In this document: positions 57,622 through 64,000 of the stretch, one piece after another
How positions within the stretch are numbered: position 1 is the first letter of the stretch
How the letters are laid out: every line of letters begins with the position of its first letter
Origin: Vibrio scophthalmi LMG 19158
GTDB lineage: Bacteria > Pseudomonadota > Gammaproteobacteria > Enterobacterales > Vibrionaceae
Assembly: GCF_000222585.1 (NCBI RefSeq)
Contig: NZ_AFWE01000073.1
Span: 149,110-213,109 of the forward strand
Direction: 5' to 3'
Length of the DNA: 64,000 nt
The notes under the pieces: model-generated
Database searches by the model: none
Seen by the model: only the letters and a program-made list of their open reading frames with translations
Told to the model about the DNA's origin: nothing
Position numbers and translations under genes: made by a program

Positions 57622-59286
57622 TTAAGCGGCAATCAGTAGTTCACGAGCATTGGCCAGTGTTGATTCAGTGATCTGGCTGCCGCCAAGCAATCGCGCCAAT
57701 TCTGCGACGCGTTTTTCTTCACATAGCGGGTGCATTTGCGTTTCGGTTTTGCCTGCTTTGGTCTGTTTAGCAACAAACAGCTGCTGGTGGCCACAACCGG
57801 CAACTTGCGGTAAGTGGGTAACACACATCACTTGAGTCGACTCACCCAATTTACGCAGCATTTTGCCCACCACAGCCGCTGTTGGGCCGCTGATACCCAC
57901 ATCAACTTCATCGAAAATTAGGCTTGGTGTATCCACTTTTTGCGCGGTGATCACTTGGATAGCCAATGAAATACGCGACAGTTCACCACCAGAGGCGACT
58001 TTGGCGATTGGTTGCATCGGTTGACCCGGGTTGGTTGAAACCACAAAGCAGACGCTATCTAGGCCTAATGGTGATGGGTGCGTACCTTGGCTATTCACGT
58101 CTATGCTAAATTGCGCTTTTTCCATGCTCAGTTCATGCATGCTGGCGGTGATCAATTTATTCAGCTCTTTGGCATAACGGCAACGAGATTTACTGAGTTT
58201 TTCGGCGCTGGCACCAAAGGCTTGATATTTGGTTTCTACATCTTGTGCAAGCTCTTCGAGTTTTTCATCTGAGCAATCAAGCTGTTCGATTTGCGCGAGC
58301 AAATCTTGGTGATGGCGGTAGAGCTCGTCAGGCAACACGTGGTGTTTGCGTGAAATCGACATCACTTTTGAAAAACGCTCTTCGACAAAAGCCATACGCG
58401 CGGGATCAACATCAATGCTGTCAAGGTAGCTACGCAGTTCGTTGTTGGTCTCTTCTATCTGGATGATCGCTTCTGACAGCATGTTAGGCAGTTCTGCCAA
58501 TTGCTCGTCAAGTTCTGCCAGTTGAATTAGGGACTGATTGGCTGATTGCAAAATACTAAGCGCATTAATTTCTTCGCCTTCGTATATAAGTTCGATGGCT
58601 TGCTGACAGGTACTGGCAAGATCACCGCTATTGGACAGTCGTTTATGTTCTTGTTCGAGTTGTTCATATTCTTCCTCGCCAAGAGAGAGTTCGTTAAGCT
58701 CTTTAATTTGGTATTCAAGTAACTGCTTTTGCGCCTGATTTTGCGCGCTATTTTCACGTAGTTGCTTGAGGCTGTTATCCGCCTGACGCCAAGTTTGGTA
58801 AGCGTTGCGGGTGTTTTTCAGCAAGTTAAGGTGTCCGGCGTATTGATCAAGCATCGCCAACTGATAATCACTTTTCATCAACTGGTGGTGTGCGTGTTGG
58901 CCGTGGATATTAATCAGCAATTGCCCAAGAGATTTGAGTTGCGAAAGGGGAACCGGGCTGCCGTTAATAAACGCGCGCGAGCGACCATCTTTGGTAATGG
59001 TGCGGCGCAATATGCAGTCATTGCCATCTAACAGTTCGTTATCTTCTAGCCAGCGCATGGCATGGACGTTGTTCTCCAATGAAAAAGCCGCACTCACTTC
59101 GGTTTTTTCTTCACCTTGTCGCACCATGCCTGCTTCAGCGCGACCGCCAAGACAAAGGCCAAGTGCATCAATAGCGATAGATTTACCCGCACCCGTTTCA
59201 CCGGTGATGGTGGTCATTCCTTTGGAGAGCTCTAGCTGCAAAGATTTAACAATAGCGAAATTATTAACACTTAGATGAGCCAGCAT
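57622..59286 (-). CDS. recN: DNA repair protein RecN
   Basis: SMC-like ATPase of double-strand-break repair, 554 residues. Walker A is [20 protein letters not shown] near residues 27-46; a long coiled coil fills the centre; signature and Walker B are [15 protein letters not shown] and [15 protein letters not shown]. Two LexA boxes lie upstream of the start, so it is an SOS gene. The start ATG follows AGGTAA. Confidence 0.97.
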   Translation of the reverse strand: MLAHLSVNNFAIVKSLQLELSKGMTTITGETGAGKSIAIDALGLCLGGRAEAGMVRQGEEKTEVSAAFSLENNVHAMRWLEDNELLDGNDCILRRTITKDGRSRAFINGSPVPLSQLKSLGQLLINIHGQHAHHQLMKSDYQLAMLDQYAGHLNLLKNTRNAYQTWRQADNSLKQLRENSAQNQAQKQLLEYQIKELNELSLGEEEYEQLEQEHKRLSNSGDLASTCQQAIELIYEGEEINALSILQSANQSLIQLAELDEQLAELPNMLSEAIIQIEETNNELRSYLDSIDVDPARMAFVEERFSKVMSISRKHHVLPDELYRHHQDLLAQIEQLDCSDEKLEELAQDVETKYQAFGASAEKLSKSRCRYAKELNKLITASMHELSMEKAQFSIDVNSQGTHPSPLGLDSVCFVVSTNPGQPMQPIAKVASGGELSRISLAIQVITAQKVDTPSLIFDEVDVGISGPTAAVVGKMLRKLGESTQVMCVTHLPQVAGCGHQQLFVAKQTKAGKTETQMHPLCEEKRVAELARLLGGSQITESTLANARELLIAA

Positions 59287-59311
59287 TTTGATTACCTGTT
59301 TAAATGAACAA

Positions 59312-59331
59312 CACTGTATATAACGTCAGTA
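59312..59331. promoter_or_regulatory. LexA box 1 of recN
   Basis: CACTG-N10-CAGTA, the site nearer recN. It is centred 22 bp from box 2, about two helical turns. Confidence 0.85.
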
Positions 59332-59333
59332 TA

Positions 59334-59353
59334 TACTGTTTCTTTATACAGTA
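59334..59353. promoter_or_regulatory. LexA box 2 of recN
   Basis: TACTG-N10-CAGTA, a perfect match at all fixed positions. Confidence 0.93.
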
Positions 59354-59482
59354 AAGTCACCGGTGAAAAAATTTTTGTGAACAAGATCAGGATGCTGTGA
59401 AAAGAGAGAGGCGGGAGAGAGCAGAGATGCGAGAGAGAGCAGAGATGCGAGAGTCGAGAAATCGAGAAGCGAGAAAGATGCG

Positions 59483-59702
59483 AGAATGGAGAAACGAGAA
59501 AAGATTCCCGACTCGCTCGTACCTCGCTCTCGAGAATGACGGTGGTGGGCGGATTGAGAAGCGAGAGGTTTGAGCAGAGAAATCGAGAGGCGAGAATGGG
59601 GAAACGAGAAAAAGATTCCCGACTCGCTCGTACCTCGCTCTCGAGAATGACGGTGGTGGGTGAATCGAGAAGCGAGAGGTTAGGTAGATAAATTGAGAGG
59701 GG
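59483..59702. repeat. Tandem duplication of a 111-bp unit carrying a palindromic half unit
   Basis: Two direct copies, about 59483-59593 and 59594-59702, offset by 111 bp. Each includes GATTCCCGACTCGCTCG... ending ...TCGAGAATGACGG (59503-59542 and 59614-59653). Read on the minus strand each forms a stem ATTCTCGA/TCGGGAAT around an 18-nt loop, the same design as the left halves of the units at 63 kb. Confidence 0.88.
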
Positions 59703-59734
59703 AAAAGCGGAGTTACGCTGCTTATCGCTAAACG

Positions 59735-59773
59735 GTCATTCCCTACAGCGACGTAGTCGCGTGGTAGGGAATC
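59735..59773. repeat. Palindromic half unit (right-hand type)
   Basis: GTCATTCCCTAC ... GTAGGGAATC with an inner CGAC-GTA-GTCG hairpin. It is the counterpart of the right halves at 63 kb, but with different paired bases in both stems. Confidence 0.85.
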
Positions 59774-59799
59774 TAGCTTTTGGAGGAACCAAAGCGGGG

Positions 59800-60684
59800 T
59801 TAGAACAGTTTGCTTGACCAGCCGAGCTTGCTACGCAGTACGTGGTAGTAGCTGTAGTCTTTTGGATGAATCAAGGTCAACATATTTGGGCTTTGGTAGA
59901 TATGAATTTCATCACCTGGAGAAACCGGTAAAGAGACCTGCCCATCGCAGCTTACTTCTTGGGTGCCGCGGTTATCCGGCGAAACAATCAGTTTGATGCG
60001 GCGTTTGCTATCGACCACTAACGGGCGGCTTGAAAGCGTATGTGGGAACATAGGCACTAACGAAATTGCATTTAAGCTAGGCGAGAGGATCGGGCCGCCG
60101 CCGGAAAGTGAATACGCGGTCGAGCCAGTTGGCGTCGCAATGATCAAACCGTCAGAGCGCTGAGAAAAGGCGAACGTATCATCAATATAGACTTCAAATT
60201 CAATCATTCGCGCTACTTGTCCTGGGTGAAGGACAGCTTCGTTTAAGGCCGCGTTATGACTTTTGATTTGCTTGTGTCGATGGATCTCTGTTTCAAGTAA
60301 GAAGCGCTCTTCTTCAATGTATTCGCCATCCAATACTGCTTTAAGCGTAGAATGGAAATCCTCTGGATTGAGATCGGTTAAGAAGCCCAGATTGCCACGG
60401 TTGACACCAATCACACGGATATCAAAGCGTGAAAGCACACGTGCTGCGCCCAGCATGTTGCCATCACCACCCACGACGATCGCAAGATCTGCTGCTTTGC
60501 CTAATTGAATTAAACTGGCAAAATGTTCTTGAGGTACATCGTCAAGAATTTCGCTCAATCTATCATCAATGTATACGCGATAACCTTGTTCCATTAGCCA
60601 GTCATACAATTCTTTATGAGTTTGAATTGCCTGCTGATCTCTAGGTTTTCCAATGATGGCGATCACTTCAAAAGGTTTTTTCAT
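59800..60684 (-). CDS. nadK: NAD kinase
   Basis: Phosphorylates NAD+ to NADP+ using ATP. The 294 residues include the GGDGNML catalytic motif ([15 protein letters not shown]), [16 protein letters not shown] and the second conserved block [20 protein letters not shown] followed by GGGPIL. Start ATG at 60684. It is divergent from grpE, as in many gammaproteobacteria, and ends next to a palindromic repeat. Confidence 0.97.
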   Translation of the reverse strand: MKKPFEVIAIIGKPRDQQAIQTHKELYDWLMEQGYRVYIDDRLSEILDDVPQEHFASLIQLGKAADLAIVVGGDGNMLGAARVLSRFDIRVIGVNRGNLGFLTDLNPEDFHSTLKAVLDGEYIEEERFLLETEIHRHKQIKSHNAALNEAVLHPGQVARMIEFEVYIDDTFAFSQRSDGLIIATPTGSTAYSLSGGGPILSPSLNAISLVPMFPHTLSSRPLVVDSKRRIKLIVSPDNRGTQEVSCDGQVSLPVSPGDEIHIYQSPNMLTLIHPKDYSYYHVLRSKLGWSSKLF

Positions 60685-60705
60685 AGCTTTTCCGACCGAA
60701 ATGGG

Positions 60706-60731
60706 CTTGAATCGATAATCTTCATCCCCAT
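60706..60731 (+). promoter_or_regulatory. Sigma32 heat-shock promoter of grpE
   Basis: CTTGAA-N14-CCCCAT followed by AATAAT, an exact match to the sigma32 consensus in sequence and spacing. It predicts a leader of about 90 nt before grpE. Confidence 0.92.
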
Positions 60732-60829
60732 AATAATGGCAAGTGCGCTAAATATGCGAGTTTTTGTGTAGTTAACGGCGAATAATCGTGACGTGTAGGT
60801 TGCACAAAACGTTGAATTCTGGAGATATC

Positions 60830-61435
60830 ATGAGCAACGAAGACAAAAAAATCCAAGAAGAAGAACTACAGCAGCAACAAAACGCAGCGCAAGCTGACGT
60901 TGAAGCAGTTGGTACAGACGCAGATATCGAATGGAACGAAGGAACTGCGCTAGAAGAGCAAGAAGCGAAAATTGCTCAACTAGAGGCGGCGTTACTTTCA
61001 AGTGAAGCGAAAATCAAAGAGCAGCAAGATGGTGTACTTCGTGCGAAAGCAGAAGTTGAAAACATGCGTCGTCGTGCTGAGCAAGAAGTTGATAAAGCGC
61101 GTAAATACGCTCTGAACAAGTTTGCTGAAGAACTGCTTCCAGTAATCGATAACCTTGAACGCGCTATCGCAGCAGCAGATGCTGAGAACGAAGCCGTTAA
61201 GCCGCTATTCGAAGGTGTTGAGCTAACGCACAAAACATTCGTTGATACACTAGCGAAGTTTGGTCTAAAAGAGATCAACCCTGAAGGTGAAGCGTTCAAT
61301 CCTGAATACCATCAAGCGATGTCAATTCAAGAAAGCCCTGATCATGCATCAAACACTGTGATGTTTGTAATGCAAAAAGGTTATGAGCTAAACGGTCGTG
61401 TAGTTCGCCCTGCAATGGTAATGGTTGCGAAATAA
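60830..61435 (+). CDS. grpE: Nucleotide exchange factor GrpE
   Basis: Releases ADP from DnaK. The 201 residues start with an acidic, Gln-rich helix and coiled coil (about residues 1-100, with [20 protein letters not shown]), then the beta domain ([20 protein letters not shown]). The ATG at 60830 follows TGGAGA; an upstream GTG/ATG in frame at 60788 was rejected. A perfect sigma32 promoter lies upstream. dnaK and dnaJ are not adjacent. Confidence 0.97.
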   Translation: MSNEDKKIQEEELQQQQNAAQADVEAVGTDADIEWNEGTALEEQEAKIAQLEAALLSSEAKIKEQQDGVLRAKAEVENMRRRAEQEVDKARKYALNKFAEELLPVIDNLERAIAAADAENEAVKPLFEGVELTHKTFVDTLAKFGLKEINPEGEAFNPEYHQAMSIQESPDHASNTVMFVMQKGYELNGRVVRPAMVMVAK

Positions 61436-61867
61436 CGCCCATACCATTGAGTAAAAATTTGAAACGCCCTTTCTTTTGGAAGGGCGTTTTTTTATGTCCC
61501 AAGTTCACACTTTTGTCATTTTTATCGCAAGCGAGTTGAGCATTTTTCGGTGAAGAAGATGAAATTTATCTGCATGAATAGTGAGTGTGCTGATTCATGA
61601 ATGATTAAAAGGAGTAGATTAAATTCAGCAAATTAGAAGGAGATTGTTGTGGCGGTCAAAAAATAAATAGGCACTCTAGGTGAGCAAATATGCGTGCTCT
61701 ATGTACTCAGATGTCTATAGGATGAACAAGCATTGCTTGGTGATAAAAATGTAAATAGAGTCTTTTAATTGTTAATTTGCTGTGTATTATCCGTGTTGCT
61801 CGTCACAAATGACGGGATTTATAAAAATAAAAATATCAGCAAACACACAACATTTGGGAGATTTAGA
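61436..61867. other. Intergenic region between grpE and the symporter gene
   Basis: After the grpE terminator there are about 370 bp of AT-rich DNA with no gene I can support. A perfect 10-bp palindrome ATTCATGAAT lies at 61593-61602. A strong AAGGAG site near 61639 precedes a five-codon frame (GTG ... TAA), possibly chance. Confidence 0.5.
61462..61493 (+). terminator. Terminator of grpE
   Basis: AAACGCCCT/AGGGCGTTT stem and T-run. Confidence 0.9.
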
Positions 61868-63145
61868 ATGGATAAATCGCTTTCAAGTAAGATTTTTATC
61901 GGCTTGTTTTCTGGCTTGCTGCTGGGAACGGCGATTCAGTACTTATTTAGCGGTATCGCGATTTTTGATACGTACTTACTCGGCACTGCTGAAGGTGTCG
62001 GTGGGATGTTTGTTTCATTGATCAAGTTACTCGTCGTGCCTTTGGTTTACGTGTCGATCGTTTGCGGAATTGTTGAATTAAAAGATATTCGCTCTTTTGG
62101 TCGTCTCGGTGGCAAAACTTTTGCTCTTTACATTTTTAACACCGTGATTGCGATTGTAGCGGCCTTGAGTGTGGCAATGATTGTTCAGCCCGGCGCAGGT
62201 GCTCATTTAGCGGGCACGATCTCAGATGCCGTGGCACTGAAATCGACCGAAACCCCCGATATTTTCTCGATGGTGACTAACATCGTGCCAAGCAATCCGG
62301 TTCAAGCCTTTGCCGATGGCGATATGCTGCAAATCATCTTTATGGCAATTTTGACAGGTCTTGCCATTCAAGCTCTGGATGAAAAAGGTGGCCCTGCGGT
62401 CAAAACCTTTAACGTTGCTAACGCGATTATGATGAAGTTGATCGGCTTGGTGATGAGCCTAGCGCCTTACGGTGTCTTTGCGCTAATGATCCAACTTGGC
62501 GCAACACTGAATGCGAATACGCTCGCTTCGGTAGCGGGTTACGTTGCGCTGGTGGTTAGCATGTTGGTGTTGTGGATCTTTGTTGTCTATCCGCTGGCTG
62601 TGCAACTGTTTACTGGTATTTCAGCGCGTGAGTTCTCACGTAAAACCCGTGAGCAAGTGTTGTTCTCATTATCGACGGCCAGCTCGAATGCGACTATTCC
62701 CGTTACGATGCGCACGTTGACGGATAAGCTGAACGTGTCAAAGTCGGTGGCAGGTTTTGGTGTACCACTAGGTGCAACCATGAACATGGCCGGCGCTTCT
62801 ATCTACATCGCGATTGCTGCGGTTTTTTGTGCCAATGCGTTTGGTCAGCCGATTGATGTGACGGACTTAGTTACGCTTGGCTTTACGGTGTTATTGCTAT
62901 CGATTGGCGCGGGTGGTGTACCGGGCGGCGGTGTGGTGATGGTTGGTGTGATTTTGCACCAATTAGGTCTTCCACCAGAAGGTTTGGCGATTGTTGCCGC
63001 CGTTGACCGTATCAACGACATGTTCTGTACCGCATCCAATGTCGTTGGTGACACGGCAGTGAATACCATTGTGGCGAAGTCCGAGGGTGAGATTGGCCTC
63101 ACCGCTGAAGCGATGGAAGCTGAGCTTGCTGCGAATAACGCGTAA
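61868..63145 (+). CDS. Dicarboxylate/amino acid:cation symporter (DAACS family)
   Basis: GltP/DctA/SLC1-type carrier of 425 residues for glutamate, aspartate or C4-dicarboxylates with Na+ or H+. Family signatures: LIKLLVVPLVYVSIVCGIVE, the re-entrant hairpin serine string SLSTASSNATIPVTMRT, GATMNMAGASIYIAIAAVF, and GAGGVPGGGVVMVGVI. The ATG at 61868 follows GGGAG; the 33 upstream in-frame codons have no homology. Substrate not resolved. A terminator follows, then repeats. Confidence 0.93.
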   Translation: MDKSLSSKIFIGLFSGLLLGTAIQYLFSGIAIFDTYLLGTAEGVGGMFVSLIKLLVVPLVYVSIVCGIVELKDIRSFGRLGGKTFALYIFNTVIAIVAALSVAMIVQPGAGAHLAGTISDAVALKSTETPDIFSMVTNIVPSNPVQAFADGDMLQIIFMAILTGLAIQALDEKGGPAVKTFNVANAIMMKLIGLVMSLAPYGVFALMIQLGATLNANTLASVAGYVALVVSMLVLWIFVVYPLAVQLFTGISAREFSRKTREQVLFSLSTASSNATIPVTMRTLTDKLNVSKSVAGFGVPLGATMNMAGASIYIAIAAVFCANAFGQPIDVTDLVTLGFTVLLLSIGAGGVPGGGVVMVGVILHQLGLPPEGLAIVAAVDRINDMFCTASNVVGDTAVNTIVAKSEGEIGLTAEAMEAELAANNA

Positions 63146-63166
63146 GTAATTGGATTGGTTATTAGA

Positions 63167-63194
63167 AAGCGAGCCCAAGTGGCTCGTTTTTTTT
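63167..63194 (+). terminator. Terminator of the DAACS symporter gene
   Basis: CGAGCC/GGCTCG stem with CAAGT loop and a T8 run. Confidence 0.88.
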
Positions 63195-63230
63195 GATTCA
63201 GACAGTTTTTAGAGAAGAGAAAAAGAGCGA

Positions 63231-63348
63231 GATTCCCGACTCAGTCGTTCCTCCTTCTCGAGAATGACGGTTTAGGGTTGGTCGAAACTATGATTTAGCT
63301 CTAGCTTCGGTCATTCCTGATAGCCTCGTAGAGGCGTGGTCGGGATTC
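63231..63348. repeat. REPIN-like unit 1 (two inverted palindromic halves)
   Basis: Left half 63231-63268 (GATTCCCGAC ... GAATGAC); right half 63310-63348 (GTCATTCCTGA, inner GCCTC-GTA-GAGGC hairpin, then TCGGGATTC). The halves are in inverted orientation about 41 bp apart, and GAATGAC/GTCATTC can pair across the spacer. Followed by TGAGTGGTATTCCGG, which also follows unit 3. Confidence 0.92.
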
Positions 63349-63370
63349 TGAGTGGTATTCCGGTATACGC

Positions 63371-63487
63371 TTCCCGACTCAGTCGTTCCTCCCTTCTCGA
63401 GAATGACGGTTTAGGCTTGGTCGAAACTATGATTTAGCTCTAGCTTCGGTCATTCCCGATAGCCTCGTAGAGGCGTAGTCGTGAATC
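63371..63487. repeat. REPIN-like unit 2
   Basis: Nearly identical to unit 1, including the spacer. Left half begins TTCCCGACTCAG (the first GA is GC here); right half 63449-63487 has GTCATTCCCGA ... TCGTGAATC with the same GCCTC-GTA-GAGGC hairpin. 22 bp separate it from unit 1. Confidence 0.92.
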
Positions 63488-63579
63488 TAAGTGACATCAC
63501 ACTTGATCATGAATATTTCATACTCACATCAGAACCAATTAGATAATTCTAGGAATTATTTTCGAACGGATTCGACAAC

Positions 63580-63864
63580 TTGAAACAGCCTTCAATTTAC
63601 TTATTGACGAATTATTCTCGGAGTACGTTGTACATCGGCGTCACGGGGCGCTTAAAAGAGAGGGTTTGGCAGCATAAAAATGGTACATGCGAAGGCTTTA
63701 CTAACAAATATGGTGTGCATTACTTGGTTTATTACGAGTTACACCAGAGCTTTCGAACCGCGATTGAAAGAGAAAAAAAGTTAAAGAAATGGAAGAGAGC
63801 TTGGAAGGAAAGATTAATTAGTGAATTTAATCCAACATGGCGAGATCTGTATGATGAAATATAA
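63580..63864 (+). CDS. Single-domain GIY-YIG nuclease
   Basis: A 94-residue protein consisting only of a GIY-YIG domain (UvrC/YhbQ-like). Motifs: SIYLL (GIY equivalent, Tyr7), LYIGVTGRLKERVWQHK with YIG at 18-20 and catalytic Arg28, metal Glu in AIEREKKLKKW (Glu63 or Glu65), and FNPTWRDLY with Asn84. All expected catalytic residues are present, so it should be active as a nuclease. The start is TTG at 63580, giving the usual MKQP N-terminus; homologues mostly use ATG. The stop codon at 63862-63864 is followed at once by repeat unit 3, and unit 2 lies 92 bp upstream. No fused domain or partner gene is present. Confidence 0.92.
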   Translation: MKQPSIYLLTNYSRSTLYIGVTGRLKERVWQHKNGTCEGFTNKYGVHYLVYYELHQSFRTAIEREKKLKKWKRAWKERLISEFNPTWRDLYDEI

Positions 63865-63984
63865 GATTCCCGACTCAGTCGTTCCTCCTTCTCGAGAATG
63901 ACGGTTTTGTATTGGTCGCTACTATGGTTCAGTTCTAGCTTCGGTCATTCCTGAGATAGCCTAGTAGAGGCGTGGTCAGGAATC
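63865..63984. repeat. REPIN-like unit 3, abutting the GIY-YIG stop codon
   Basis: Left half 63865-63902 (GATTCCCGAC ... GAATGAC); right half 63944-63984 (GTCATTCCTGA ... TCAGGAATC). The spacer has diverged more than in units 1 and 2. In the right half, both sides of the stem changed together (CCTGA/TCAGG versus CCCGA/TCGGG). The array probably continues past the window. Confidence 0.92.
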
Positions 63985-64000
63985 TGATTGGTATTCCGGC

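Larger units (their letters stand above)
59396..59799. other. Repeat-filled interval downstream of nadK
   Basis: No gene. The left part is purine-rich low-complexity DNA (GAGAGAGCAGAGATGCGAG-like), followed by a tandem duplication and two kinds of palindromic half unit listed separately. Nothing else is visible. Confidence 0.8.

Overview
The window is chromosomal DNA from a gammaproteobacterium, almost certainly Vibrionaceae and most likely a Vibrio species that I cannot name. Four things point there: the gene content and order (rlmN-rodZ-ispG-hisS-yfgM-bamB-der-yfgJ-xseA-guaBA, recC-recB-recD-argA, ssrA-smpB-ratAB-bamE-recN-nadK-grpE); a tmRNA encoding the tag ANDENYALAA; a DUF2850-type protein; and close protein similarity to Vibrio homologues as I remember them. 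Base composition looks even throughout and most of the window is core genome.

Layout. 1-4.7 kb: 3' part of an RND multidrug pump, SOS gene yebG with a LexA box, and a LysR regulator divergent from a TDT-family exporter. 4.8-14.4 kb: recC, recB and recD for double-strand-break repair. 14.4-19.4 kb: a small unknown gene, argA with two candidate ARG boxes, a DUF2850 protein, mltA, tcdA and csdE. 19.5-34.4 kb: rlmN, rodZ, ispG, hisS, yfgM, bamB and der, then an AlaX-like editing protein, yfgJ, xseA and guaBA. 34.5-43.4 kb: transport and metabolism (NhaC-type antiporter, SatP, Na+/alanine symporter, O-acetylhomoserine sulfhydrylase, DUF808 membrane protein, PTS IICB). 43.4-54.9 kb is more accessory: beta-CASP nuclease, chemoreceptor, GNAT-nitrilase fusion, an exported amidohydrolase and an exported EEP-family hydrolase, an MscM-type channel, and an SRA-like/HNH endonuclease beside ssrA. 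55.2-61.4 kb: ssrA, smpB, ratAB, bamE, recN (two LexA boxes), nadK and grpE (heat-shock promoter). 61.8-64 kb: a dicarboxylate/amino-acid symporter and a repeat-rich end.

The most unusual feature is at the right end. Three copies of a roughly 118-bp unit, each made of two short palindromes in inverted orientation (REPIN-like architecture), bracket a 94-residue single-domain GIY-YIG nuclease gene whose stop codon directly abuts one copy. Related half units occur near 59.5-59.8 kb. Their stems differ in sequence but keep pairing, so the hairpin appears to be what is maintained. I propose a repeat family mobilised or maintained by a GIY-YIG nuclease, analogous to REP/RAYT. Other points of interest are structured leaders before rodZ, der, yfgJ and the PTS gene, a 14-bp minisatellite before the chemoreceptor, and a candidate modification-dependent endonuclease next to ssrA.

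All calls come from reading the sequence and remembered family features; no database search or folding program was run.
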